Shown here: one piece after another, positions 29,911-38,578 of the stretch | How the letters are laid out: each line of letters opens with the position of its first letter | Position numbering within the stretch: the first letter of the stretch is position 1 | Source of the DNA: Hydrogenophaga sp. | GTDB lineage: Bacteria > Pseudomonadota > Gammaproteobacteria > Burkholderiales > Burkholderiaceae_C | Direction: 5' to 3' | Length of the DNA: 64,000 nucleotides | NCBI RefSeq assembly: GCF_026125825.1 | Contig: NZ_JAHCKK010000003.1 | Span: 90,215-154,214, forward strand | Made by a program: the position numbers and the translations under genes | The notes under the pieces: generated by a model | What the model saw: the letters and a program-made list of their open reading frames with translations, nothing else | Told to the model about the DNA's origin: nothing | Database searches by the model: none

Positions 29911-30990
29911 ATGTCCGCCCCCCGTCCCGCCGCCGCTCTTCAAGTCATGCCGCCTGGCGCGCAGGCGCTCTCGGCCGCCGCGCGCGCCTACAACCTGCAA
30001 CTCACCCGCATCGACAAGCTCAAGAGCCAGCTGGCCGAGATGGAGACCCTCGCGCAGCAGCACCGCCAGGAACGGCACCGCGCGGTCGATCCACTGCGCC
30101 GGCAACTGGCCCAGGACCAGCGGGCGCTGGCCCTGGCGCTGGACGGACACCTGCAGGGCAAGTTGCTCAGCCGTGTGCAAGCCGACACGGCCCGCCTGCT
30201 GCTGTGCCGCTTGGCGCGGGGCCTGGCCGAAGCGGGCGACGCCGCGATGCGCGAACTGCATGACCGCCACAGCCCACGGACCCTGGCCCAACTCAAACAG
30301 GAATCGGCGGATGCGCTGCGCCAGCGGCTGGAAGCGGTGCTGGGCGAGGCGCTGGAAGACGAGGGCGAGCATCTCAGTGCCGAACAGCTCCTGCGCGCCG
30401 GCATGGAGCGGTTGCGCCGCGCGCAGGAAGACCTCCAGCAGGAGCGCCGCGACGCTGCGCACGCCCGGCGCGAGCGCAAAAAGCCCGGCGCCGCAGCCCG
30501 GCAGACCGGGCAGCACGATGCCGACACCTTGTTGCGCCGCCTGTTCCGCCAGCTCGCCAGCGCTTTGCACCCCGACCGCGAAACCGATGCACAGGCGCGG
30601 CTGCGCAAGACGGCTTTGATGAGCGAAGCGAACGCCGCCTACGAAAGGCGTGACCTCGTCGCGTTGCTGCAGATCCAGGTTCGCGCCGAGCTCGCCGACC
30701 CTGCCGCTGTGCAGCAACTGTCCGACGATCGCCTGGCGTCGCTCACACTCCTGCTCAAGGCCCAGGTGGCGGCGCTGGAACGCGAGCGCGCGGCAAGGCA
30801 GAGCGCGCTGGCCGATGAGTTCGATCTGCCCGAACGCGTGTCACTGAACGCCAACACCTTGCTGCAGAGCCGGATCAATGAAAGCCGTGCGCTGGAAAGC
30901 GCGCTTGCTCAACTGGCGCGCGACCTGGAGCAGGCGAGCGATCCGTCGCAGCTCAAGCGCTGGCTCAACGGGCAGCAGGTGCCCTCATGA
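29911..30990 (+). CDS. J-domain-like coiled-coil protein
   Basis: A 359-residue protein unlike typical DnaJ. Residues about 20-200 are rich in alpha-helix-forming, heptad-like sequence (QLAEMETLAQQHRQERHR and others). A J-domain-like block follows near 205-245: TLLRRLFRQLASALHPDRET, with HPD intact, then MSEANAAYERRDLVALLQIQ. A second helical region ends the protein. HPD is the Hsp70-stimulating motif, so a DnaK co-chaperone role is possible. The gene overlaps the convergent aminotransferase gene by six bases at the stops. Confidence 0.75.
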   Translation: MSAPRPAAALQVMPPGAQALSAAARAYNLQLTRIDKLKSQLAEMETLAQQHRQERHRAVDPLRRQLAQDQRALALALDGHLQGKLLSRVQADTARLLLCRLARGLAEAGDAAMRELHDRHSPRTLAQLKQESADALRQRLEAVLGEALEDEGEHLSAEQLLRAGMERLRRAQEDLQQERRDAAHARRERKKPGAAARQTGQHDADTLLRRLFRQLASALHPDRETDAQARLRKTALMSEANAAYERRDLVALLQIQVRAELADPAAVQQLSDDRLASLTLLLKAQVAALERERAARQSALADEFDLPERVSLNANTLLQSRINESRALESALAQLARDLEQASDPSQLKRWLNGQQVPS

Positions 30991-32136
30991 ATTGACAGCC
31001 TGAGTGAGGATGTCGATCACACGAGCCTGCTGCTCTGGGGTGATGCCTACCCAAAGTGGCAGACGCACGAGGCGGCTCGATTGCGAATCGGTGAATTCCA
31101 TCGAGCCATGGACCCGACCATACCTTTGCCCCCCAGGCGAGGAATGGAGGGGCACATAGTGGAACACCGAAGAAATGCCTGCGCCTTTCAGTGCAGACAG
31201 TACCGATTGGCGATCGATCTCGGGCGAGAGCAGCACGTAGTACATGTGGGCGTTGTGCTGGCAGGTGTCCGGCACCACAGGGCGGCGAAGAATGCCCTGG
31301 GCTTCGAGCTGTGCCAGGCTGGCGTGATAGCGCTCCCAGCTGGCCATCCGGTTGTCGGTAATCGACTGCGCTTCTTCCAGTTGCGCCCATAGGAATGCCG
31401 CGATCAGTTCGCCCGGCAAGAAGGACGAGCCCACTTCCTGCCAAGTGTATTTGTCCACTTCACCGCGAAAGAAGCGGCTGCGATCGGTCCCTTTCTCTCG
31501 GATGATTTCAGCTCGCAGGGCCTGCGCGGGGTCGTTGACCAACAGGGCACCACCTTCGCCTGAGATCACGTTCTTGGTTTCGTGAAAACTGAATGCCCCG
31601 AAGTCGCCCAGGCTGCCCAGCGCACGACCCTTGTAGCTGGACATCACGCCCTGAGCGGCATCCTCGACCACCTTCAAGCCGTGACGGGAGGCGACCTCCA
31701 AAATGGCGTCCATCTCGCATGCGACGCCAGCGTAGTGGACCGGTGCGATGGCCCGGGTGCGCGGCGTGATCGCTGCCTCGATAAGACGTTCATCCAAGTT
31801 CAGTGTGTCTTCCCGAATGTCCACGAATACGGGCACGCCACCCCGCAACACAAAGGCGTTGGCCGTCGACACGAAGGTGAAGGAGGGCATGATCACCTCG
31901 TCACCCGGCTGGATGTCGAGCATCAGCGCCGCCATTTCCAGGGCGGCGGTGCAGGAATGCGTCAACAAGGCCTTGCTGCAGCCAGTGCGCGTCTCAATCC
32001 AGTTGTGACAGCGTTTGGTGAAAGGGCCATCGCCGGCCAGGCGCCCATTGAAATGTGACTCCGCGATGTAGTACAGCTCCTTGCCCGTCATGTGGGGCCA
32101 GTTGAAGGGAATCGTTGGGTTGGCAGTCTTGTTCAT
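30985..32136 (-). CDS. rffA: dTDP-4-amino-4,6-dideoxyhexose transaminase (RffA/WecE-like)
   Basis: A 383-residue DegT-family PLP aminotransferase. FNWPHMTGKELYYI at the start, LTHSCTAALEMAAL, IMPSFTFVSTANAFVLRGG and the PLP lysine in FSFHETKNVISGEGG match RffA/WecE/FdtB enzymes. These aminate C4 of dTDP-4-keto-6-deoxyglucose. The C-terminal domain is complete. Its start overlaps the methyltransferase stop by four bases, and the formyltransferase gene lies 1.4 kb upstream. Whether the product is Fuc4N or Qui4N cannot be told. Confidence 0.88.
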   Translation of the reverse strand: MNKTANPTIPFNWPHMTGKELYYIAESHFNGRLAGDGPFTKRCHNWIETRTGCSKALLTHSCTAALEMAALMLDIQPGDEVIMPSFTFVSTANAFVLRGGVPVFVDIREDTLNLDERLIEAAITPRTRAIAPVHYAGVACEMDAILEVASRHGLKVVEDAAQGVMSSYKGRALGSLGDFGAFSFHETKNVISGEGGALLVNDPAQALRAEIIREKGTDRSRFFRGEVDKYTWQEVGSSFLPGELIAAFLWAQLEEAQSITDNRMASWERYHASLAQLEAQGILRRPVVPDTCQHNAHMYYVLLSPEIDRQSVLSALKGAGISSVFHYVPLHSSPGGQRYGRVHGSMEFTDSQSSRLVRLPLWVGITPEQQARVIDILTQAVNS

Positions 32137-33008
32137 GCGGACGGGATTTTTTTCAGCACCACGAGCCGCGAGCCTCCGATGGGCAGTGAGACACCTGACT
32201 TGATGATCAGACGCTCCATGCGCATGACGGCGTCCAGCACGCGATCGACGATGGGGTTGAGTTGGAGCGCCTCGCTGCCGCCAGAGGTGCCCGAGCGGCG
32301 AGCCGCTAGCCGGGAGGCCAACATCAGCGGCAGCAGAAGCGTGACGAATGACGTGCTCCGAACGATCTGGAAACCGGCTGCCTGCACCTTCACATGCAGT
32401 TCCCGGGCTGAGTACCGGCGTTGGTGGCACGCGTCCTCGTCCACGGGGCTCCACAGCCATTGGTGTTGCGGGACCGTGATCAGGCAACTCCCGCCGGGCT
32501 TGATGGCTCGGTGGAAGTTTTGCAGCACCAGTTCGTCTTCCAGGATGTGCTCGATGACATCGAAGGCGGTCACGACGTCAAATTCCTCCACGTAGGGAAG
32601 CCTTCGTGCATCCATCTGAAGAAGTTCGACGCAGGGCAGGCGCTGAGCGGCAAATGCAAGTCCTGTTGTATAGATCTCGCTACCAGCAATCTTCGCCTGG
32701 GGAAACGCTTGCGAGATGCCAGAGAGCACGAAGCCCGTTCCACATCCCACTTCCAGCAAAGATTGGAAGTCAGGAAAATACTTGCGAAGCGCCCACACAA
32801 TGATGGCGTTTCGCGCTCGGAACCAGAAGTTCCCCGCTTCGACGCGGGCTAAGCCTTCAAAACTCTCCTTGTGGAATCCGTCGTTCTGCTTTGCCAGTTC
32901 GGGCGCCCAGGCCAGGAAGCCGTCGACCCGCGCGGGCGTGAAGCCGCATTCGCCGCAGCCCTTTCCAGACTGGATGCTGTCAGAGTTGCAGGAGGGGCAA
33001 ACAATCAT
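32133..33008 (-). CDS. SAM-dependent methyltransferase with N-terminal zinc ribbon
   Basis: A 291-residue protein. Residues 1-22 form a small zinc ribbon (CPSC, then CGECGF). The methyltransferase domain shows LLEVGCGTGFVLSG near residue 85, VVTAFDVIEHILED and RAIKPGGSCLITVPQ. The C-terminus has a hydrophobic stretch (LLLPLMLAS) that may associate with the membrane. Likely a sugar- or lipid-linked-sugar methyltransferase; it overlaps the aminotransferase by four bases. Confidence 0.8.
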   Translation of the reverse strand: MIVCPSCNSDSIQSGKGCGECGFTPARVDGFLAWAPELAKQNDGFHKESFEGLARVEAGNFWFRARNAIIVWALRKYFPDFQSLLEVGCGTGFVLSGISQAFPQAKIAGSEIYTTGLAFAAQRLPCVELLQMDARRLPYVEEFDVVTAFDVIEHILEDELVLQNFHRAIKPGGSCLITVPQHQWLWSPVDEDACHQRRYSARELHVKVQAAGFQIVRSTSFVTLLLPLMLASRLAARRSGTSGGSEALQLNPIVDRVLDAVMRMERLIIKSGVSLPIGGSRLVVLKKIPSA

Positions 33009-33104
33009 ACGAACGGAGACGGCGTGGTCGATTGACGAAGGTGAATTGGCTGAACAGCGGATGGTTGCTCTACATTGGATCGGGTCGCAATGACAGGAGG
33101 CGAG

Positions 33105-33521
33105 TTAGTATGGCTCGGATTGGCGCGATGCAAATACGAATATCCGTAACATGACAAAAAGAAAAATTGCGACAATGACCATTGCTGCTGCTTGAACGAT
33201 CTGATGTGCGACGCCTAACCAATCAACAAAAATCAAAAGTAGAGTCAAATTTAGAAGATAGCCCAACAACTGCGCCAGAATGTAGCGGGCACCAGCCGTA
33301 CCCATATGCCCTTTGTGACGGAAGCTAAAGTGTCGGTTGGCAAAGAAACCGAATGTCGCTCCTCCAACATACAGCAGGGTCATCGCTGTTTTTGGAGTGC
33401 CCCATAAATGAGCAAGGAATAGATAGATCGTGTATCCCGCAACATTGGTGAGTAAACCGATCAAAAGGTAGCTGAGCAATTGCCTCAAAGTCTTTCGATT
33501 CACTTTTGACGGAGGGTGCAC
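33105..33521 (-). CDS. gtrA: GtrA-family membrane protein (putative lipid-linked sugar flippase)
   Basis: A 138-residue protein with four hydrophobic helices and the typical GtrA features: LSYLLIGLLTNVAGY near the start and FGFFANRHFSF between helices 2 and 3. GtrA proteins are thought to flip undecaprenyl-phosphate sugars to the periplasmic face. The GTG start shares one base with the formyltransferase stop (TAGTG). The coding region is markedly AT-rich compared with the rest of the window. Confidence 0.88.
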   Translation of the reverse strand: MHPPSKVNRKTLRQLLSYLLIGLLTNVAGYTIYLFLAHLWGTPKTAMTLLYVGGATFGFFANRHFSFRHKGHMGTAGARYILAQLLGYLLNLTLLLIFVDWLGVAHQIVQAAAMVIVAIFLFVMLRIFVFASRQSEPY

Positions 33522-34303
33522 TATTCTTCCCAGACATTCAAGCTAAAGTATATCTTTTTTCCTGATTCCTCGTCGACCACATAAGCATTGTTTGAGTTTT
33601 CAAAAAAAGTCAGTCCGCGAATCAGGGAGAAAAAATCAGCGCCACTGCGCTGTTGGGTCAAATCTATTCTGCGCACCGCCTCGAATTTGGCTCTGGAATA
33701 GTACTCGCTTTTCTCATTTGACGTCTTGGAGGGAGCTTTGGCGAGGGTTGTCAAATTTTGCGTTAGCAGTCTATTTATTAGCGCATCAAAATGAGTGCAC
33801 ACCTCATCATCGATTCGCAATTGCAGTGACCTGGCTGTGTCACTTGGGCGTATGGAAACTTCGGCTTGCATGAATATTTCACCGTCATCAATGTTGTCGT
33901 TGACAAAATGGTAGGTGAATCCAGTCACACGTTTGCCGTTGATGATGGCCCAGTTAACTGGATAAACTCCACGAAATTCGGGAAGCAGGCTGTAATGAAG
34001 ATTCAGCACGCCATGCTTTGGGCGTTGAATTAAACGGAGTGGAATAATGTGCTTCCAGCTTAGGAGTAAAAACCAATCGGGCTGCTGATCTAAAAAGTCA
34101 GCCGAAAAGGAATTTTCATACAAATACAACGGGATGTTTGCCTGCCTGCAAAGTTCATCGACGCTTGGCCACCATGAATCCATATTCTCGGGTGTCGTGA
34201 CGACGGCGGGGATTTCCAGGCGTCCCTTGGCGGCATGGGCAAGAAGTTGTTGCAAAAGTCGATAGCCAATCTCGTGATCGACGAAGGGGACAATTCGCTG
34301 CAT
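33521..34303 (-). CDS. sugar N-formyltransferase
   Basis: A 260-residue formyltransferase of the methionyl-tRNA formyltransferase superfamily. The catalytic triad is intact: N101 and H103 in VLNLHYSLLPEFRGVYP and D139 in NIDDGEIF. It lacks the tRNA-binding domain size of Fmt and matches sugar formyltransferases (VioF, FdtF, ArnA N-terminal domain), which use N10-formyl-tetrahydrofolate to formylate a 4-amino sugar. The neighbouring RffA-type aminotransferase would supply the substrate. AT-rich; follows the methyltransferase at 34307 by three bases. Confidence 0.85.
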   Translation of the reverse strand: MQRIVPFVDHEIGYRLLQQLLAHAAKGRLEIPAVVTTPENMDSWWPSVDELCRQANIPLYLYENSFSADFLDQQPDWFLLLSWKHIIPLRLIQRPKHGVLNLHYSLLPEFRGVYPVNWAIINGKRVTGFTYHFVNDNIDDGEIFMQAEVSIRPSDTARSLQLRIDDEVCTHFDALINRLLTQNLTTLAKAPSKTSNEKSEYYSRAKFEAVRRIDLTQQRSGADFFSLIRGLTFFENSNNAYVVDEESGKKIYFSLNVWEE

Positions 34304-34306
34304 CGT

Positions 34307-34942
34307 TCATTCCTTCGTTATTAGAATGGTAAATTCGTACAGTCCGTAATCATGAAGCAAGGCTACTTGTCGTGAATAGCGTCGCTTGCAAAGATCGAAT
34401 AACTGGCACGGATCAGCGTAGTACAGGTAGCTTTGTTTCTTGTCTTCGTCGGAGTAGGATGTGAGACAGTTGAATGAGAATCCCAAGCGACTGGTGCGAT
34501 CGAGTTGGTCTAACGTGCCTTGAATATATTCATGCCAGTCAGCATTGGTTCTGCCAAGTCGCACATTAAATATGCCACTTGCTACGCCATAGTCACTGAT
34601 GATGTCAGGTTCTGACGAGGTAATAAATCGAGCATTGGGAGATGCTGCGTTGCGCAACTGAGCAGCCATGATCATTTCCGCTGAAACGTCGACTCCCAAA
34701 TAAGAGCATTGCGGGTACTTGTCTGACAAGAAGTTGAAAAGAGCGCCGTAACCACACCCCAGGTCGTTGAGGGAAAAATCGGAAGATTTTGGGCGAATGA
34801 CTTTGCACAACTGTGCAAACCGGATCGTCTGGCTTTCTTCTCCATTCCAGTCAACCCCACGCGGCGTGTCTCCATGTTTCGCGAGTTTTTCAGCATAGTA
34901 AGCTGCAACCTCGTCAAGCAGTTCATTCTTGCGATTGTCCAT
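34307..34942 (-). CDS. class I SAM-dependent methyltransferase
   Basis: A 211-residue methyltransferase. Motif I appears as LNDLGCGYGALFNFL near residue 60, then YLGVDVSAEMIMAA with the acidic residue that binds the SAM ribose. A short C-terminal region ends in YGLYEFTILI. It begins inside the last 20 bases of the upstream glycosyltransferase gene. The target is unknown, but in this cluster a hydroxyl of the formylated amino sugar is plausible. Confidence 0.8.
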   Translation of the reverse strand: MDNRKNELLDEVAAYYAEKLAKHGDTPRGVDWNGEESQTIRFAQLCKVIRPKSSDFSLNDLGCGYGALFNFLSDKYPQCSYLGVDVSAEMIMAAQLRNAASPNARFITSSEPDIISDYGVASGIFNVRLGRTNADWHEYIQGTLDQLDRTSRLGFSFNCLTSYSDEDKKQSYLYYADPCQLFDLCKRRYSRQVALLHDYGLYEFTILITKE

Positions 34943-35852
34943 AGATTTGCCTCACAATGGTATATGGGCGCCGCTTGGTTTCCGAGAATATCTTAGACAA
35001 ATATATTCCAACTACGCCGATAAAAGAGATGATCATTCCTCCAAGCAGCCAAATGGAGGCCATCACGGAGGTCCATCCGCTCAATGGCTTTGTGAAAAAA
35101 ATCCATTGTGTGATCAAGTAAGCAAGATACGTTACTGCGAATAATGAGATAGAAACGCCTATATAGAAAATGCTCACCAACGGTGTGTTACTAAAAGACG
35201 TCACCGAATTGACGAGCAAGGACATTTTTCGACGAAAGGTGTATGTGGTTGCACTGGTACTGTGCTTCTTAATGACATGGGACCGTTGGTCAAACCCAGT
35301 GATGTGCCACAAGCCGGCCATGAATACCTCGCGCTCCTTGTGGCGCAACAACGCATCCACATATCGACGCGTCATAAGGCGTGCGGTAACAACGTTTTCT
35401 GGCAGTGCAAGGCCGGTAAGCGCCTTGAAGAGGCGATAGAACCACTGCCCACTCCAGCGCTCGAACCAGCTTCCTTTTCTGCGTTCCTGGATTCCATGCA
35501 CTACGTCGCAGTTTTCCAGATCCATCTGCTGTGCAAACGCTTCAAGCCACTCCGGCTCCTCTTCGAGGTCGCTGTCGATCAAAAAGACTTGCCTGCCCTT
35601 GGCATGCGCTAACCCCGTCATCATTGCCTTGTGGTGACCGAAGTTGCGAGAGAGATCTACGACGGTGACGTGCCGATCAAGCCGTGTCAGTTCGATGGCG
35701 ATGTCCAAGCTGTTGTCGGGTGAGCCGTCGTTCACCAGAACGATTTCATAGTCATCGCCTGCGAACGACCGTGCCGCTTGACTCGCGCGCGCGTGAAACT
35801 CCCGCAGATGTGGTGCGGATCTGTAGAGAGTGGCAACGACGGACAGCTTCAT
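34923..35852 (-). CDS. undecaprenyl-phosphate glycosyltransferase (ArnC/GtrB-like GT2)
   Basis: A 309-residue GT2 enzyme. The catalytic domain shows [36 protein letters not shown] and the DxD-like [12 protein letters not shown]. Two C-terminal membrane helices (about 225-250 and 260-285) and the ending RRPYTIV are the ArnC/GtrB/DPM1 architecture. Such enzymes move a sugar from its nucleotide to undecaprenyl phosphate with the lipid product left at the inner membrane. The ATG at 35852 overlaps the WbqC-like stop by four bases; the frame upstream is shadow. Confidence 0.9.
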   Translation of the reverse strand: MKLSVVATLYRSAPHLREFHARASQAARSFAGDDYEIVLVNDGSPDNSLDIAIELTRLDRHVTVVDLSRNFGHHKAMMTGLAHAKGRQVFLIDSDLEEEPEWLEAFAQQMDLENCDVVHGIQERRKGSWFERWSGQWFYRLFKALTGLALPENVVTARLMTRRYVDALLRHKEREVFMAGLWHITGFDQRSHVIKKHSTSATTYTFRRKMSLLVNSVTSFSNTPLVSIFYIGVSISLFAVTYLAYLITQWIFFTKPLSGWTSVMASIWLLGGMIISFIGVVGIYLSKIFSETKRRPYTIVRQIYGQSQE

Positions 35853-36544
35853 GGCTGGACGAATCTCATGTGGTGACGGGCCTCGCGACCGCAGTTGAAG
35901 AGCAGGTCCAGGATGGTCACGTGGTGGGTGAAGGGCCCCCACAACTGGGGATACTCGCCGTAGCCCGTGTAGTCGAACCACGACACACCCATGCCCATTT
36001 GCTGGAACACCGTTTCGTCCATGTATTCCCTGGCTGAAGGCCCAGAGACGTAGACCTGGGCACCGGCCTGCTGGCAAATACCTGCCAAACGCTCGGTTTT
36101 TCCTTCGTTCAGATAAAACTCGGATGAACTCCGGATCCGGGTGCCGATTTTGAGAAAGTGACAGATGGCTTCGATGAACTGCAGATTGAGCGCTGAAATG
36201 TGCGTCTGGTGGGTGTTCAGATAAAGAGGTTCAAGCCACGATGCGACTTCGTCGAAATGAGGCGCACGCCTGTAGTTCTGAGACAGCGTTTTCCAGTGGG
36301 CCTGCGCCCAAGACGTTCCATCAATTTCCGTTTCCCGAATTTTCTGGTGGTACTTGCCCTTCACCACGACTGGCACGGTCAACCACTGGACGCCTTGGGG
36401 CGTCTTGATCTGATTGCGGTTGCGCCAGTCGCGTCGCGTGTACTGCATGTCGTCATAGAGGACGAACTCATCCACCGAGGCGATGAGATCGAAGTATCCC
36501 TTCCACGGAATGTAGTTGGACTGGAGGATAGCGATCTTTTTCAA
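35849..36544 (-). CDS. wbqC: WbqC-like family protein
   Basis: A 231-residue protein with the WbqC signature: [15 protein letters not shown] at the start, [19 protein letters not shown], and [10 protein letters not shown] plus the terminal [14 protein letters not shown]. The family is common in polysaccharide loci, often with aminosugar genes, but its chemistry is not settled. Coupled by four-base overlaps to the membrane protein upstream and the glycosyltransferase downstream. Confidence 0.88.
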   Translation of the reverse strand: MKKIAILQSNYIPWKGYFDLIASVDEFVLYDDMQYTRRDWRNRNQIKTPQGVQWLTVPVVVKGKYHQKIRETEIDGTSWAQAHWKTLSQNYRRAPHFDEVASWLEPLYLNTHQTHISALNLQFIEAICHFLKIGTRIRSSSEFYLNEGKTERLAGICQQAGAQVYVSGPSAREYMDETVFQQMGMGVSWFDYTGYGEYPQLWGPFTHHVTILDLLFNCGREARHHMRFVQP

Positions 36545-38388
36545 TGGGTTTCTCCAGCCTGTCTCGCTCGCTCACAAGCTTCGGTGGCTTGGCCTCTGGT
36601 GCGCGTGGGTTTCAGGAGGGTTTGCACCTGGGAGCGATGGCCACCGGCGCCTTCGGAGGTGGTCCAGCGCCCTGCTTCCTGATAATCATGTGTCAAATCG
36701 CCTCCGAAGTGCACCATCAGATCCGGGGAGATTCGGCTGAGGCCTTGTTCTTCCTGTAGTACCCAGGCGATCGCGACCTTTTCACACGGCACCCGGCGCA
36801 GGGCCGCGATCGCCAGATTCAGGCTGCCTGGATACCCTCCCATGGTCCATGCCTGTCCAATGTTCTCCGCGTTCAGCAAGTACAGAATGCCGGGCGATCT
36901 GCCGGTCAGGTCGATCATTGGTGCGCCGGCTTCGAGGCCCGCGTTGCGAGCCAATGTCATCGCTTGCGAGAGGAAGCGGCCAGTGGGCTCGGCCAGAAGC
37001 ACGCCCGAGCCAGGATGCCCAGCTTCAATCTTGAATGTATTGATCCTCAGCGGCTGTGTCTGTCGGTACGGCCGCTCGATGCCAGACTGCACAAGCACGA
37101 CCGTGATCGCTTGTACGAACAGCAAAATGGGCGCGAGAACAAGCGCGCTGTTCTTTTGACGAACCAACGGACCCATGCAGGGCAGCGCGGCTGCAAGCCA
37201 GAAGATGCCGGCAAAACCTCCGACCCACCAGTAATTCCCATTGGATCCGAAGGCATAGATGTAGGGCATCGCAAGCAAGGCCATCGCCGTCAGTGGTTCC
37301 TGGAATCCGCGAAATCCGGACGCAGAGGACCAGACATGGATCACGTAAAACGCCAGGGCGGAAAAGAAGGCGGCCCACATCACCAAATTCTGGAAATAAC
37401 CCAGGCCCCCATGCAGTTGCACTCTGCCGGATGTCACTGCAAGAAGCACCATGAAAGGGATCACGGCCGAAGTGACTCCCAGAATCTGCCAGAGGCGGCG
37501 GGGGGACAACAGCAGATAGGTCGAGAAAACAATGCAGAAGGGCAGGTAGCGCAGAAGCGCCTGTTCCATGGCGGTGAGACTGAATTCATCTACCCGAAAG
37601 ATCTCTGCCAACGAATGCCCGCTGTCCAGATGACTGCCCAGTTCAAGGCCGTCGCGAATTCGCTGCGCGAAGCCGTTCAGGCTACCATCGATCAGCAAGG
37701 CGCTGAGCACGAGCATTGCGAGCGTGACGGGAAGGGCCTGCGTCAATAGCTTTGGCCCCAGCTTCCTTGTCAAAGCCAGGTAGAGCAGGACGCAGGCGGC
37801 GAGTGCCGCGGCACTGCTGGGCTTGGCCATGAAAGAGAGCCATCCGCCGACGCCGATCAAGACCCATCCAACGGTGCTGGCCACCGATGGGGTTCGGCTC
37901 GCATGGACTATTCCGATGGCCGTGATCAGCAGGGCCTGCAAGTTCAGGCTGTTGTAGCTGGGGGTGGTCAGCCATAGGCTGAATGCCATCATGGACGAAG
38001 TGGCAAAGCCCGCCGACAGGATCAGTCTGAAAGCCCTGGCCGTGGTGACTCCATGCAGCGTTTTCGCCAGCACCACATCGATCAATGCCCACGAAAGAAG
38101 AAACGTGATCAGGATGTTGGCTTGCCTCAAGCGAACCAAATTGCCACCCAGCATCTCATACAGCGGGTGGTAAATGAAGCCGAACTGTGTGACCGAAGCG
38201 TCGTAGATGAGCGGATTGGATATCCAGACCAAGTAAGAGCTTTCATCAGTCAAGTCCAGTCCAAAGTGGGCATAGCCCAGGACCCACCCCAGAATGCAGA
38301 GAGTGCCGATCAACGACAAACCTGAGAACACATGGTCCAGTCGAATCGCGGTTCTTGACGCGGTAGGGCTCAGCGGTGGGGGATGCAC
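36541..38388 (-). CDS. large integral membrane protein, GT-C (ArnT/Gtr-type) candidate
   Basis: A 615-residue protein with about ten or more hydrophobic helices in its first two thirds and a C-terminal mostly soluble domain of about 160 residues. After the first helix comes [12 protein letters not shown], resembling the acidic DE motif in the first periplasmic loop of GT-C enzymes such as ArnT. It is probably the periplasmic transferase that moves the lipid-linked sugar to its acceptor. This is inferred from topology, the motif and the GtrA/GtrB-like partners downstream. Confidence 0.7.
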   Translation of the reverse strand: MHPPPLSPTASRTAIRLDHVFSGLSLIGTLCILGWVLGYAHFGLDLTDESSYLVWISNPLIYDASVTQFGFIYHPLYEMLGGNLVRLRQANILITFLLSWALIDVVLAKTLHGVTTARAFRLILSAGFATSSMMAFSLWLTTPSYNSLNLQALLITAIGIVHASRTPSVASTVGWVLIGVGGWLSFMAKPSSAAALAACVLLYLALTRKLGPKLLTQALPVTLAMLVLSALLIDGSLNGFAQRIRDGLELGSHLDSGHSLAEIFRVDEFSLTAMEQALLRYLPFCIVFSTYLLLSPRRLWQILGVTSAVIPFMVLLAVTSGRVQLHGGLGYFQNLVMWAAFFSALAFYVIHVWSSASGFRGFQEPLTAMALLAMPYIYAFGSNGNYWWVGGFAGIFWLAAALPCMGPLVRQKNSALVLAPILLFVQAITVVLVQSGIERPYRQTQPLRINTFKIEAGHPGSGVLLAEPTGRFLSQAMTLARNAGLEAGAPMIDLTGRSPGILYLLNAENIGQAWTMGGYPGSLNLAIAALRRVPCEKVAIAWVLQEEQGLSRISPDLMVHFGGDLTHDYQEAGRWTTSEGAGGHRSQVQTLLKPTRTRGQATEACERARQAGETH

Positions 38389-38578
38389 GGTGTGTTTTTG
38401 ATGAAAGGCTGAGCGTGATCAAGCACTCACGACGGTGTGACGGTGTCCATGACTCATCACGAAGTCAGTGAAGCTTTTCTCTCCGTCGGGTGGCCGATTA
38501 TGTCTTTAAGGCATGGGGCGCTGACGCGCGTTTGTGAGTCTCCTGCCACGGAGCCACAGAGCCACCGACCTGCCGCTG
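38389..38578 (-). promoter_or_regulatory. upstream region of the second sugar cluster
   Basis: A 190-base gap before the membrane-protein gene, containing no gene. Reading the minus strand, CATAAT near 38498-38503 could be a -10 box, but there is no good -35 hexamer 17 bases upstream. No repeat or operator stands out. Confidence 0.25.

Noticed and set aside
29884-30717. N-terminal extension of RadA upstream of MAKDKTQ
   Set aside because: It lies opposite the J-like gene, is low in complexity, and RadA begins with the zinc finger as in other bacteria.
18455-32136. The two DegT aminotransferases as a recent duplication
   Set aside because: Motifs around the PLP lysine (FYPGKNLGAMGD versus FSFHETKNVISGEG) place them in different subfamilies.
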